In this document: positions 17,045-26,105 of the stretch, piece by piece | How positions within the stretch are numbered: the first letter of the stretch is position 1 | Layout of the letters: every line of letters begins with the position of its first letter | Assembly (NCBI RefSeq): GCF_014384965.1 | Contig: NZ_JACRSW010000032.1 | Location: forward strand, 181,843-245,842 | Length of the DNA stretch: 64,000 bases | From: Jutongia hominis | GTDB lineage: Bacteria > Bacillota > Clostridia > Lachnospirales > Lachnospiraceae | Direction: 5' to 3' | The notes under the pieces: model-generated | What the model saw: only the letters and a program-made list of their open reading frames with translations | Databases searched by the model: none | What the model was told of the DNA's origin: nothing | Program-made: the position numbers and the translations under genes

Positions 17045-18118
17045 CTAAAAAAACTTTCCTTTTTTTGCGATCTTATCCAATTCTGTTTTTAATGCATCTA
17101 ATAATTGATCTTCCGGTACTTTTGCGATCACTTCGCCTTTTTTGATCAAAAGGCCTTCTCCTTTTCCTCCTGCTATACCAAGATCGGCTTCTTTTGCTTC
17201 TCCCGGTCCGTTTACAACACATCCCATCACGGCAACCTTAATATCCAGATCCAGATCAGATACCATCTTTTCTACTTTACCGGCAAGACCGATCAAATCG
17301 ATCTGTGTACGTCCACAGGTCGGACATGATACTACGGTCACGCCTCCTTTACGAAGACCAAGACTCTTTAAGATCAATTTTGCCGAACGAATCTCTTCCA
17401 CTGGATCACCGGTCAGTGATACACGGATCGTATCGCCAATTCCCTGATATAAGATATTCCCAAGACCGATTGCTGATTTGATATTACCGGCAATCAATGA
17501 ACCGGATTCTGTGACTCCTACATGCAGCGGATAATTTGTCTGCTTGACGATCAGTTCATGCGCTTTGATACACATTAACACATCCGATGATTTAATACTG
17601 ATCACCAGATTGTCATATCCCATCTCTTCGATCATAGCAACCTTATCTAACGCACTCTCAACCAGACCTTCTGCTGTCACCTGACCATACTTTTCTACGA
17701 TCTCTTTTTCCAATGAACCGCTGTTTACACCGACACGGATCGGTATATTACGTTCTTTTGCGGTATCCACAACTGCCTGTACACGTTCTTTCGAACCGAT
17801 ATTCCCCGGATTGATACGAATCTTATCTGCACCATTTTCCATTGCAGCAATTGCAAGGCGGTAATCAAAATGAATATCCGCAACCAACGGAATATGAATC
17901 TGCTGTTTGATCTTGGCTAATGCTTTTGCTGCTTCCATCGTTGGCACAGCACAACGGATGATATCACAGCCTGCCTTCTCTAAAGCAAGAATCTGCTTTA
18001 CCGTGGCATCAATATCTTCTGTCTTTGTATTGGTCATAGACTGGATTGCGATCGGATTGCCACCTCCGATCTTACGGTCACCAATCTGTACTACCTTTGT
18101 CTGCTCTCTTTGCGTCAT
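17045..18118 (-). CDS. ispG: 4-hydroxy-3-methylbut-2-en-1-yl diphosphate synthase (flavodoxin)
   Basis: A 357-residue GcpE/IspG, the [4Fe-4S] enzyme that converts 2-C-methyl-D-erythritol cyclodiphosphate to HMBPP in the MEP isoprenoid pathway. It has the TIM-barrel start IQSMTNTKTEDIDATVKQI, and three cluster cysteines in VVSCPTCGRTQIDL and AVMGCVVNGPGEA. The length matches the bacterial short form. GAGGAGG precedes the ATG. It shares the pathway with dxr three genes upstream. A hairpin at 18278-18314 separates it from rseP, so it may have its own promoter and then continue into polC. Confidence 0.97.
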   Translation of the reverse strand: MTQREQTKVVQIGDRKIGGGNPIAIQSMTNTKTEDIDATVKQILALEKAGCDIIRCAVPTMEAAKALAKIKQQIHIPLVADIHFDYRLAIAAMENGADKIRINPGNIGSKERVQAVVDTAKERNIPIRVGVNSGSLEKEIVEKYGQVTAEGLVESALDKVAMIEEMGYDNLVISIKSSDVLMCIKAHELIVKQTNYPLHVGVTESGSLIAGNIKSAIGLGNILYQGIGDTIRVSLTGDPVEEIRSAKLILKSLGLRKGGVTVVSCPTCGRTQIDLIGLAGKVEKMVSDLDLDIKVAVMGCVVNGPGEAKEADLGIAGGKGEGLLIKKGEVIAKVPEDQLLDALKTELDKIAKKGKFF

Positions 18119-18277
18119 ACCATTTTTCCTCCTCTATTCTTCTACTTCTGTTGCTATTTTTTTCTTTTACTATTGCATCGATCCTGAACCGGTCTTTTTT
18201 GCAATAACAATTGTTATCTGTCTTTTTCTTCCGCTATCACATCAACACAATCTTCTTTTGTATCCCGTCTGTTGACA

Positions 18278-18314
18278 AAAAGCCAAATGTGAACGAAGCC
18301 ACATTTGACTTTTT
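18278..18314. terminator. Hairpin terminator between rseP and ispG
   Basis: AAAAGCCAAATGTG pairs with CACATTTGACTTTTT with one G-T wobble and an 8-base loop. T-runs on both sides make it usable in both directions. The rest of the 235-bp spacer before ispG shows no clear promoter to me. Confidence 0.7.
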
Positions 18315-18353
18315 AAGAAATACCTCATACTTATCAGCACTTTTTACCAGATA

Positions 18354-19709
18354 TTAATGTAAGATCTTAATAATGTCATTATACATGACAAATACCATAA
18401 ATAACATCAAAATCACAAAACCGGCAAAATGTACATAGCCTTCTTTGTCTCTGTCGATCGGTTTTCCTCTGACTGCTTCGATCAGGATAAATACCAGACG
18501 GCCTCCGTCGAGTGCCGGTAATGGCAGCAGGTTCATAACACCAAGGTTTGCACTTAAAAGGACTGCCATATACAGCATATTCATCACGACAGCTTTCATT
18601 CCGTAGTCAACACTTTGTTCCATCACATTTCCGACTGTATCAACTATACCAACCGGACCGGAAAGCTGTTTGACACTTAGCTGGCCGGTCACAAGCTGTC
18701 CTAAACTTGCGATTGTTGTCTCGATCCAGTATTTAACTTCGATCAGACTGTATTTTAATACCACCAATGCATTAGAGCCATTTTTATACGTTGATGCGAC
18801 AAAACCAAGCGTCTTGCTTTCACTGGCTTTTGGCTTGATCTGATAGTTCTTTGTTGATCCGTTTCTTTCTATTTCAAAAGAAATCTCATTCCCATCTTTA
18901 TTATATTTATCAATCGTCTGTGCTAACTCTGCACCATTGGATACCTTTTCACCATTGACTGCTGTAATAATATCGCCCTGTTTGATCCCTGCTTTTTCAA
19001 ACGGAGAATCTTCGGAAACAGAGGAAACTTCTGCTTTGTCTGTCTTTTGTGCCGAATAAGAGAATCCAAATAAATGTGTCTTATAGGTCGGATCATATGT
19101 GATCGTCTTTTCTTTTCCCTCTCTTTCGACAACAAGTCTAACATCCCCTGATAATGGATGAAGCTGCAAATAGGTGTCTAATTCCCTGCCAATAGAAATC
19201 TTATGTCCGTTAATGCTTTTTACACGGTCGTTTTTCTTTAGATCCGTCTGGCTTGCCGGCTGCTTGTCATAAATATAATTTACGATTGGATAGTCAATAC
19301 CGGTATTGGCAATAATAATGATCGCCACAATAAACGCAAAGATAAAGTTAAAAAACGGTCCTGCAAAAATCACCGAAAAACGTGCCCATTTTCCCTTGCT
19401 GTTAAAAGAGTTTTCAGAAGTATCATCCTCGTCTTCTCCTACCATTGCACACGAGCCGCCAAGTGGTAGAATTTTCCAGGAATATTTTGTAACATCTGCC
19501 CATTCTTCTGTATTTTCAAAGATCTTTTGTGAACATAAAAGCTTCACTTTCCAGCCACTTGATGTCTTTGCGATCGTGATCAGTCTCGGACCCATTCCTA
19601 CACTAAATTCAGGCACACCGATCCCATTCTTTTTGGCAAGCAGAAAATGCCCCAGCTCATGTGCAACTACAATAACTGTAAATATCAATAACGCTACGAT
19701 AATATTCAT
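18354..19709 (-). CDS. rseP: Site-2 protease RseP/RasP (M50 membrane metalloprotease)
   Basis: A 451-residue zinc metalloprotease that cleaves membrane-spanning substrates such as anti-sigma factors and leftover signal peptides. The first helix holds the HExxH zinc site in VVAHELGHFLLAKKNGI (His17, Glu18). The third ligand region is MNLLPLPALDGGRLVFILIEA near the C-terminus. A PDZ domain lies between (DSPFEKAGIKQGDIITAVNGEKV, about 225-290). Helices are visible at the N-terminus, about 115-140, and at the C-terminus. It is 21 bp downstream of dxr in the uppS-cdsA-dxr-rseP unit. The symbol follows E. coli; rasP is the Bacillus name. Confidence 0.95.
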   Translation of the reverse strand: MNIIVALLIFTVIVVAHELGHFLLAKKNGIGVPEFSVGMGPRLITIAKTSSGWKVKLLCSQKIFENTEEWADVTKYSWKILPLGGSCAMVGEDEDDTSENSFNSKGKWARFSVIFAGPFFNFIFAFIVAIIIIANTGIDYPIVNYIYDKQPASQTDLKKNDRVKSINGHKISIGRELDTYLQLHPLSGDVRLVVEREGKEKTITYDPTYKTHLFGFSYSAQKTDKAEVSSVSEDSPFEKAGIKQGDIITAVNGEKVSNGAELAQTIDKYNKDGNEISFEIERNGSTKNYQIKPKASESKTLGFVASTYKNGSNALVVLKYSLIEVKYWIETTIASLGQLVTGQLSVKQLSGPVGIVDTVGNVMEQSVDYGMKAVVMNMLYMAVLLSANLGVMNLLPLPALDGGRLVFILIEAVRGKPIDRDKEGYVHFAGFVILMLFMVFVMYNDIIKILH

Positions 19710-19730
19710 TCGTCTACCTCTCTGTCTCTT

Positions 19731-20876
19731 TTAGCAAAATTTCTGATCGATCTTTTGATATACTTCCTGCTCTACCGCTAAGATTTCATCCAAAGAAGGA
19801 TTTTTGATCACCTGATGTTCCTGACATACTTCTTCAATAATATCTGCCATTGTCAGATATGAAATCTTCTTTTGTAAGAAAAGCGCCACACTACGCTCAT
19901 TGGCTGCATTAAAAACAGTTGGAAGACTTCCCCCAATCTTTCCGGCTTCATATGCTAACTTTAAGCCACGGAATGTCTCCATATCCGGCTGTTCAAACGT
20001 AATTGAAGAAATGGTCTTAAAATCCAGCGGTTTGCCAATGCGTTTCCTGCGCTGTGGATAACATAACGCATATTGGATCGGCAGACACATATCCGGTGTA
20101 CCAAGCTGTGCCATTACAGCACCATCTTTAAATTCTACCATGGAATGAATAATACTTTGTGGCTGTAATACAACTTCTATCTGATCAAATGCTACATCAA
20201 AAAGCCATTTTGCCTCGATCACTTCCAATCCTTTATTCACCATTGTTGAAGAATCGATCGTGATCTTATTTCCCATAGACCAGTTCGGATGTTTTAAAGC
20301 ATCTTCTACCGTAACATCTTCTAAATCTTTTCTTTTCTTTCCACGGAATGGTCCTCCTGATGCTGTCAGAATAATTTTTTCAATTTCGCTATGATGCTCT
20401 CCGTTCAGACATTGAAATATAGCTGCATGCTCACTGTCTACCGGCAAAAAAGCAACTCCCATCTTCTCCACTAACGGCATAATAATATGCCCGGCTGTCA
20501 CTAAGGTTTCTTTGTTTGCAAAAGCAATATCTTTTTTTGCTTTGATTGCTTCGATCACCGGACGGATACCGATCATGCCAACAACAGCAGCAACTACAAT
20601 ATTTCCTGCTGTTAATGTGGCACAAGCAATCAATCCATCCATACCGGTTACTACTTTTGTCTTAGAACCTAAAAGCTGCTTTTCTAATGCAACCGCTTTT
20701 GCTTCATCATAGACACAGACAAGTTCCGGTGCAAATTCATCAATCTGCTGCTTTAACAATGTGATATTACTATGTGCTGCCAACGAGACCACTTTCATGT
20801 CCGGATTGCGTCTGACAACTTCTAAGGTCTGTGTTCCGATCGAACCGGTAGAACCTAAAAGCATAATATTTTTCAT
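19731..20876 (-). CDS. dxr: 1-deoxy-D-xylulose 5-phosphate reductoisomerase
   Basis: A 381-residue cytoplasmic enzyme that makes 2-C-methyl-D-erythritol 4-phosphate with NADPH. The N-terminal Rossmann motif is MLLGSTGSIGTQTLEVV. The metal and substrate region reads LPVDSEHAAIFQCL and LTASGGPFRG, and NKGLEVIEAKWLF follows. All are family hallmarks and the length is normal. GGAAAGGAAGAATATT precedes the ATG. It is tightly packed between cdsA (18 bp) and rseP (21 bp), so it is co-transcribed with lipid carrier synthesis genes. Confidence 0.97.
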   Translation of the reverse strand: MKNIMLLGSTGSIGTQTLEVVRRNPDMKVVSLAAHSNITLLKQQIDEFAPELVCVYDEAKAVALEKQLLGSKTKVVTGMDGLIACATLTAGNIVVAAVVGMIGIRPVIEAIKAKKDIAFANKETLVTAGHIIMPLVEKMGVAFLPVDSEHAAIFQCLNGEHHSEIEKIILTASGGPFRGKKRKDLEDVTVEDALKHPNWSMGNKITIDSSTMVNKGLEVIEAKWLFDVAFDQIEVVLQPQSIIHSMVEFKDGAVMAQLGTPDMCLPIQYALCYPQRRKRIGKPLDFKTISSITFEQPDMETFRGLKLAYEAGKIGGSLPTVFNAANERSVALFLQKKISYLTMADIIEEVCQEHQVIKNPSLDEILAVEQEVYQKIDQKFC

Positions 20877-20894
20877 AATATTCTTCCTTTCCTG

Positions 20895-21686
20895 CTACAG
20901 ACCAAAAAATGAAACCAGATAAAAGACAATCGGTGCAATAAAGATAATACTGTCAAAACGATCTAAAATACCACCATGTCCCGGAATCAGATTACCATAA
21001 TCTTTAATTTCATGATTTCTCTTGATCGCCGATGCTGTCAGATCACCAATCTGTGAAATAACAGATGAGATGGCACCGATCACGGCAAACTGCCACCAAT
21101 AATCAGTATTCTTAAAGAAGGCTAATGCAAATAAAAATCCGATCAATGCTGCTCCGATAATACCGCCAAGACAACCTTCGATCGTTTTATTCGGGCTTAA
21201 CTTTGATGGAAGCTTATGCTTTCCAAGCAGCTTTCCAACACAATAAGCACAGGTGTCTGATCCCCATGCTCCGATAAAGATCAGCCATACATATAAAATA
21301 CCATTCTGTACAAAACGTACTTTAAATACAAACGAAAGCATGACGGTAACATAGATCAGGCCAAAGAACAACATCGTCATCTGTTCCGAGTTGTATTTCG
21401 GATATGCAATGACATAACATGCCATCAGTACCATCAATGAAGCGATCAGCCACATCAACAGATATTCATAATAATTATCAAGGATTAAAATATCAATCAC
21501 AATGCTTGACAGATATCCTACAACAGCAGGAAGTGTCTTTTCCATGCCTACGGCACGATATAATTCAAAAAGACCGATCACGGAAATCGCCGTGATCACC
21601 CAGAATAAAGGAAAACCGCCATTGACCATCAAAGCGATCGTAATTGCCATCAATACAATGCCACTTATTAATCTTGTCTTAAACAT
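20895..21686 (-). CDS. cdsA: Phosphatidate cytidylyltransferase (CDP-diglyceride synthase)
   Basis: A 263-residue multi-pass membrane enzyme making CDP-diacylglycerol for phospholipids. About eight hydrophobic segments are visible. The family signature is near the C-terminus (SQIGDLTASAIKRNHEIKDY and IPGHGGILDRFDS), with the preceding WGSDTCAYCVGKLLGKHKL and SPNKTIEGCLGG. The ATG at 21686 is used because GGAGG lies 5 bases upstream; the upstream in-frame ATG overlaps that site. It lies 24 bp after uppS. Confidence 0.96.
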   Translation of the reverse strand: MFKTRLISGIVLMAITIALMVNGGFPLFWVITAISVIGLFELYRAVGMEKTLPAVVGYLSSIVIDILILDNYYEYLLMWLIASLMVLMACYVIAYPKYNSEQMTMLFFGLIYVTVMLSFVFKVRFVQNGILYVWLIFIGAWGSDTCAYCVGKLLGKHKLPSKLSPNKTIEGCLGGIIGAALIGFLFALAFFKNTDYWWQFAVIGAISSVISQIGDLTASAIKRNHEIKDYGNLIPGHGGILDRFDSIIFIAPIVFYLVSFFGL

Positions 21687-21710
21687 AATTACCTCCATCC
21701 AATCTCATTT

Positions 21711-22430
21711 TTATATGCCACCGAAACGTCTGTCGCGTTTGCAATAAAAATCAATTGCTTTTTCCAAATCTTTTTTCGAAAAATCCGGCCAAAGCACATC
21801 TGTAAAATAAAATTCTGCATAGGCTAACTGCCATAACAGATAATTGGATAATCTCTGCTCGCCACTTGTGCGTATCATCAGATCAGGATCCGGGATTCCC
21901 TTGGTATCCAGATAGTCAGCTACCAGAGTATCGTCAATCTTTTCCGGTGTTACTTTGCCATCATGGGCATCCTGTGCAATCTTTCTGACAGCACGCGTAA
22001 TCTCATCCCGTCCACCATAATTTAATGCTACCTGAAAATGCAGACCGGTATTTTGTGCCGAATATTCTTCGAGTTCTTTTATTCTATCCTGTAAGTCCTG
22101 ATCCAAACGGGAAATATCTCCGATCACACGAACCCGCATATTATTTTTCTTACTCGTTTTCAGACAGTCGGAGAGATATTGATGTAACAGTTTCATCAAC
22201 GCATCTACTTCTGACTGTGGACGAGACCAGTTCTCAGTCGAGAAAGCATACATCGTGACATATTCCACTCCCATGTCCCAGGCTGCTTTACATATCTTCT
22301 CGACGTTCTTACTTCCAGCCGCATGACCGGCATTTCTTGGAAGCAGTCTTTTTTTCGCCCATCGTCCATTGCCATCTAAAATGATCGCAATGTGTCTTGG
22401 AATCTTTCTTTCTTTTTCAGACATCTTCAT
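21711..22430 (-). CDS. uppS: Isoprenyl transferase (undecaprenyl diphosphate synthase)
   Basis: A 239-residue cis-prenyltransferase that makes the C55 carrier lipid for peptidoglycan. The catalytic Asp is in HIAIILDGNGRWAKKR. Further motifs are TMYAFSTENWSRP, LHFQVALNYGGRDEI and the C-terminal DLMIRTSGEQRLSNYLLW. Length is as expected. It is the first gene after the frr terminator, and 24 bp separate it from cdsA, so the lipid carrier and phospholipid steps are coupled. Confidence 0.97.
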   Translation of the reverse strand: MKMSEKERKIPRHIAIILDGNGRWAKKRLLPRNAGHAAGSKNVEKICKAAWDMGVEYVTMYAFSTENWSRPQSEVDALMKLLHQYLSDCLKTSKKNNMRVRVIGDISRLDQDLQDRIKELEEYSAQNTGLHFQVALNYGGRDEITRAVRKIAQDAHDGKVTPEKIDDTLVADYLDTKGIPDPDLMIRTSGEQRLSNYLLWQLAYAEFYFTDVLWPDFSKKDLEKAIDFYCKRDRRFGGI

Positions 22431-22530
22431 TCCATCCTTTTATCTTTGTTTTCATTTGTCTCTTTTCGCAAAAAAGCTGCATCTTCAGCACTTTATCAAT
22501 AGATTTCTATGCGTATTGTCTCTTTCCACT

Positions 22531-22560
22531 AAAAAGGGCAAAACAAGCGTTTTGCCCTTT
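22531..22560 (-). terminator. Terminator after frr
   Basis: AAAGGGCAAAAC pairs perfectly with GTTTTGCCCTTT around a 4-base loop. On the minus strand it is followed by TTTTTAG. It divides the bactofilin-pyrH-frr transcript from uppS. Confidence 0.88.
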
Positions 22561-22596
22561 ATCTGTATAACCCAAAAGGAAACAAACGAATAATTA

Positions 22597-23151
22597 CTAC
22601 ACTGTCATGATCTCTTTGGATTTATCTTCTACCATTGTATCAATTTTGGCTATAAACTCATCTGTCATTTTCTGGATCTCATCTTCTGCATCCTTCTGTT
22701 CGTCCTCTGATATCTCATTGGCTTTCTGCTGCTTCTTGATCATATCATTTGCATCACGACGAATATTACGGATCGCTACCTTCGCACCTTCACCTTTTTT
22801 CTTCACATCCTTGACAAGCTCTTTACGACGCTCTTCTGTCAGTTCCGGGAAAGAAAGGCGGATCACTTTACCATCGTTATTTGGTGTAATGCCGATATCC
22901 GATACCATGATCGCTTTTTCGATCTCTTTGATCAGACTGGCTTCCCATGGCTGGATCACTAAAGTACGTGCTTCTGATACCGAGATATTTGCAACTGACT
23001 GTAAATTCGTTGGCTGTCCATAATAATCTACTGTAATCTTATCTAAAATATGTGGGTTGGCTCTTCCGGCACGTATTGATGTATACTCACTTGCCAGACT
23101 ATCAATTGACTTACCCATTTTTTCTTTGTATTCCTTTAATTCAACACTCAT
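22597..23151 (-). CDS. frr: Ribosome recycling factor
   Basis: A 184-residue RRF that, with EF-G, splits post-termination ribosomes. Hallmarks are [20 protein letters not shown] near the N-terminus, [14 protein letters not shown], and a Lys/Glu-rich three-helix C-terminal part ending [11 protein letters not shown]. The ATG at 23151 is chosen because GGAGG lies upstream at the right spacing; the frame extends 13 codons further without one. It lies 47 bp after pyrH. Confidence 0.97.
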   Translation of the reverse strand: MSVELKEYKEKMGKSIDSLASEYTSIRAGRANPHILDKITVDYYGQPTNLQSVANISVSEARTLVIQPWEASLIKEIEKAIMVSDIGITPNNDGKVIRLSFPELTEERRKELVKDVKKKGEGAKVAIRNIRRDANDMIKKQQKANEISEDEQKDAEDEIQKMTDEFIAKIDTMVEDKSKEIMTV

Positions 23152-23198
23152 GATTTCCTCCAATTTATCAGCATGATTGCTGTATTTCATTTATTTAG

Positions 23199-23903
23199 CT
23201 ATGCCGTTACCAAAGTTCCTTTGGTAACTCCCTTTACGGTATTTACAATACTGTCTTTCTCATTCAGTCCAAAGATCATCATTGGCATATGATTTTCCAT
23301 ACAAAGTACGGCAGCTGCCAGATCGATCACACCAAGACGTTTATTGATCACTTCATCAATACTGATCTCATCAAACTTCTTTGCATCCGGATTGACTGCC
23401 GGATCAGAATCATAAACACCATCAATTGATTTACCGGATAAAATTACATCAGCTTCGATTTCAACAGCACGAAGTACCGTAGCCGTATCCGTTGAAAAAT
23501 ACGGATGCCCTGTACCGCCTGCAAAAAAGACAACCATGCCTTTTTCAAAATATTTGTTTGCTCTGTCTTTTGAAAAAAGCTTTGTCATAGAACCGCATTC
23601 AAACGGTGTTAATACGTTTGTCTTAATCCCGACACTGCGAAAGATCTCCGATACATAAATGCAATTCATAACCGTTGCAAGCATTCCGATCTGATCTGCT
23701 TTGGTACGGTCAATATTTTCGCTGGTACGTCCTCTCCAGAAATTTCCGCCTCCGGTTACAACGCCAACTTCAATTCCATCATCCACTAACTGCTTTACCT
23801 GTCTTGCCACTTCAAGGCAGGTTGCTTCATCAAAACCGGTCTTTTTGGATCCCGCTAAAGCTTCTCCGCTCAGTTTTAATAACACTCTCTTATATTCTGC
23901 CAT
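23199..23903 (-). CDS. pyrH: UMP kinase
   Basis: A 234-residue bacterial uridylate kinase of the amino-acid-kinase fold, phosphorylating UMP to UDP. Motifs: RVLLKLSGEAL at the start, VVTGGGNFWRGR, MGMLATVMN-like IGMLATVMNCIYVSE, and FAGGTGHPYFSTDTATVLRA near residue 130. Usually rpsB-tsf lies directly upstream; here its neighbour is a bactofilin gene (11 bp) while rpsB-tsf is about 16 kb away in this window. Confidence 0.97.
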   Translation of the reverse strand: MAEYKRVLLKLSGEALAGSKKTGFDEATCLEVARQVKQLVDDGIEVGVVTGGGNFWRGRTSENIDRTKADQIGMLATVMNCIYVSEIFRSVGIKTNVLTPFECGSMTKLFSKDRANKYFEKGMVVFFAGGTGHPYFSTDTATVLRAVEIEADVILSGKSIDGVYDSDPAVNPDAKKFDEISIDEVINKRLGVIDLAAAVLCMENHMPMMIFGLNEKDSIVNTVKGVTKGTLVTA

Positions 23904-23914
23904 TGTTATCTCCT

Positions 23915-24805
23915 TTATTTCTCATCAAAGAAATCATCTAAGTTGACACCTGCATAGTTTAATGAGCAATATCCGTCTACTACGGCACCATTGTTAACCT
24001 GAATAGATTTTGCCTTAATATTTCCTTTAATGATCGCTGTAGAATCTACTTCCACATGACCATTTACATCAATGTCACCTTTGACTGCACCGGCAATATA
24101 AGCGGATGTCGCATCTATATCACCAATGATCACAGTACCGACACCAATCTTTACTGTGCCCTCACTGCTAAGGCTTCCTTCCAGACGCTGTGTGCTTACA
24201 TATACTTCTGAAGCAATAACATTACCGGATACCTGACCAATGATGGAAACTTTACCCTGACATTCCACATCACCGGTGATCACACCCATGACTTCCAAAG
24301 ATCCATCAGAAGAAATACCGCCACGGATCGTTGTTCCGCTTGTGATCGTCGTAACCGTACCATTGTTTCTTTCACGATCCATCACTTCTTTTGCTTCTCT
24401 CATAATAGGATCGTTATCCGAACGGCTTGCAAAATCAGGCTTTGCTGCCGGTTCTGCCTTCTCGTCTTTTTCTTCTTTTGCTTCCGGTTCTGCTACGGAT
24501 TCTTCCGGTACATCTTCTTCCACAGCCGGTACTTCCACTGTTTCTTCCATAGTATCCTGTGGTACGGCATCCTGTGTTTCTTCTTCACTATTTTCCTCTG
24601 GTGTATCTGTTTCCGATGTTTCTTCTGTATCATTATCATCACTTAACAGATCTTTCAACACATCATCTTCGGAAGTATTTGTGTCTTCTTTCTCATCACT
24701 TAGCATTTCATTTAACAATGCATCTGTCTCTGCATCATCACCCTCATCTGCAAAAATCTGACTTAACAAATCTTTATCTACATTTGCGTCATCAAAAGTA
24801 CCCAT
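23915..24805 (-). CDS. Bactofilin (polymer-forming cytoskeletal protein)
   Basis: A 296-residue protein. Residues 1-140 are very acidic (runs of Asp, Glu, Ser and Thr) and probably disordered. Residues 150-285 are a bactofilin domain, a right-handed beta-helix recognisable by repeating hydrophobic and Gly patterns such as GGISSDGSLEVMGVITGDVE and IGDIDATSAYIAGAVKGDID. Bactofilins polymerise without nucleotide and scaffold cell-envelope machines. The TTG-started extension is rejected because GAGGAGG is correctly spaced from the ATG at 24805. It leads the operon with pyrH and frr. The long acidic leader is unusual compared with the compact domain-only members. Confidence 0.9.
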   Translation of the reverse strand: MGTFDDANVDKDLLSQIFADEGDDAETDALLNEMLSDEKEDTNTSEDDVLKDLLSDDNDTEETSETDTPEENSEEETQDAVPQDTMEETVEVPAVEEDVPEESVAEPEAKEEKDEKAEPAAKPDFASRSDNDPIMREAKEVMDRERNNGTVTTITSGTTIRGGISSDGSLEVMGVITGDVECQGKVSIIGQVSGNVIASEVYVSTQRLEGSLSSEGTVKIGVGTVIIGDIDATSAYIAGAVKGDIDVNGHVEVDSTAIIKGNIKAKSIQVNNGAVVDGYCSLNYAGVNLDDFFDEK

Positions 24806-24858
24806 GTGTTTTATCCTCCTCAATCATCGTAATTCAAATTTTTTACCCATATTACAAA

Positions 24859-24887
24859 ATTATATCACAAAATAAATATCACGTCTA
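24859..24887 (-). promoter_or_regulatory. Likely promoter of bactofilin-pyrH-frr
   Basis: TAGACG (4 of 6 to the -35 consensus), a 17-bp spacer and a perfect TATAAT on the minus strand. The predicted start is about 50 bases before the bactofilin ATG. Confidence 0.65.
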
Positions 24888-24907
24888 TAATCTGTCTGAA
24901 AAAAGCA

Positions 24908-24973
24908 TTAACCATACCTTTCAGTCGTTCTCTTGCATGCATGGCAGCCTGCACAATGATCTTTCGCTTTCAT
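24908..24973 (-). CDS. Possible 21-residue Cys-rich micropeptide
   Basis: An ATG at 24973, preceded by AAAGGG at 5 bases, opens a frame that ends at 24908 and contains CAGCHACK (C-x2-C-x2-C) in a basic peptide. It lies between the HD gene and the bactofilin promoter. Length alone makes chance likely; the well-placed ribosome site and three spaced cysteines are the only support. Confidence 0.2.
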   Translation of the reverse strand: MKAKDHCAGCHACKRTTERYG

Positions 24974-25040
24974 ACATGCCCTTTTGCGGCAATAAAGCTG
25001 CTTTGCTTTTTTCTATAACTATGTAAAAAACGACCAAAGA

Positions 25041-25517
25041 CTATTTGTCATGTCTTCTTTCCCTGACCGTTTCTCTTGTACTGCATACCTTGTCTGCCAT
25101 ACATACAAGCCAGGCTTCTTTACATCCCGGCGGAATCAGTGTCAATGGAAACATATGCCTTTGTATGATATTTTCTTCTTTCCTCGTCAGTATAAAATCC
25201 TGCTTTGCATTGCAAAGTGCAGCTGATGGATGAAAAAAACCATGTGGCCGCTTATGCTCATGTTCTTTATCGTGCCAGTCATATAAAAAATAATCATGCA
25301 AAAGAGCACCACGGATCAACGCTTTTTCATCTACATGCAAATGATATTTTTTAACCCAGTAATAACAGATATAAGCCACTCTCAGACTATGCACATAGAT
25401 ATTAATCTTTCCATGCTGGTAAAATGTTCTGCTCTTATTCATTCTGGAAGATGAACACACCTGACGCACCTCTTCCCAGAAAAAAGCTTTCTCTTTGGCA
25501 GATAATTTATTGCTCAT
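25041..25517 (-). CDS. HD-domain phosphohydrolase-like protein
   Basis: This 158-residue protein is essentially one HD domain. The metal ligand set is visible: His in YVHSLRVAYICYYW, HD in GALLHDYFLYDWHD, His in HGFFHPSAALCNA, His in IIQRHMFPLTLIPP and Asp in VCMADKVCSTRETV. It may hydrolyse a nucleotide or phosphate monoester; substrate unknown. The ATG at 25517 has GGGAG 7 bases upstream; a TTG two codons earlier is less likely. It is the last gene of the DUF5685-dnaJ-membrane protein-HD operon, 27 bp after the membrane protein. Confidence 0.85.
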   Translation of the reverse strand: MSNKLSAKEKAFFWEEVRQVCSSSRMNKSRTFYQHGKINIYVHSLRVAYICYYWVKKYHLHVDEKALIRGALLHDYFLYDWHDKEHEHKRPHGFFHPSAALCNAKQDFILTRKEENIIQRHMFPLTLIPPGCKEAWLVCMADKVCSTRETVRERRHDK

Positions 25518-25544
25518 ATCCAAACTCCCATCTGTGCAACTGCC

Positions 25545-26105
25545 TTATTCATTGATCTTTAAATAATGACCATATTGCTGTTGAAAAAGAAAATATGCTT
25601 TATCAAAAAGAACCCAAAGAAGTTCTGCTGCCACAATACATATGATAGCAAAAACAGCCATATGTCCCGAAAAAAACGTATAGACAACAGACTTTTTAAT
25701 CTGATCAAGACCGGTCAGATATTGCATCAATACCACAACAATCACAAGCATAGCATGATATACAACTCCTTTGATCCATATATGTCCTTTCACCAAAAAT
25801 GAAGTCTGTCCCTGCTCTTCTTTTTCCTGTATCCTTTCTGCTAAAAGTACATAGACGCAAAATCCAAAAAAAGTTACCAGATACAGCTTTTGTGGCGAAA
25901 GGATCAATCCAATAATCGTTGTTCCTATTACAAAAATCATCGCTTTTACAAGCGAAAGATTTCTTTCAACACAACCTGCAAGAAACGAAGCGGCTGCTAA
26001 AAAAAAAATCGTACTTACATCAAAATAACATCCAATCAAAATAAAGACGATAGCAACTGCCATCAGCATCCCCATATAGGCGATTTCTTTTGATCTTATA
26101 TGCAT
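25545..26105 (-). CDS. Conserved membrane protein, unknown function
   Basis: A 186-residue protein with about five to six hydrophobic helices: [62 protein letters not shown], and two more in the C-terminal half ([12 protein letters not shown] and [16 protein letters not shown]). There is a charged cytoplasmic loop around [10 protein letters not shown]. The N-terminus resembles the start of small ECF-type S components but I cannot assign it. GGAGGTGATC precedes the ATG at 26105, and the gene overlaps the dnaJ-like stop by 10 bp, so the two are translationally coupled. Confidence 0.8.
   Translation of the reverse strand: MHIRSKEIAYMGMLMAVAIVFILIGCYFDVSTIFFLAAASFLAGCVERNLSLVKAMIFVIGTTIIGLILSPQKLYLVTFFGFCVYVLLAERIQEKEEQGQTSFLVKGHIWIKGVVYHAMLVIVVVLMQYLTGLDQIKKSVVYTFFSGHMAVFAIICIVAAELLWVLFDKAYFLFQQQYGHYLKINE

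Noticed and set aside
24276-25026. Large plus-strand frames over the bactofilin gene
   Set aside because: Ser/Thr- or His/Leu-rich translations mirror the acidic bactofilin N-terminus; no ribosome sites.
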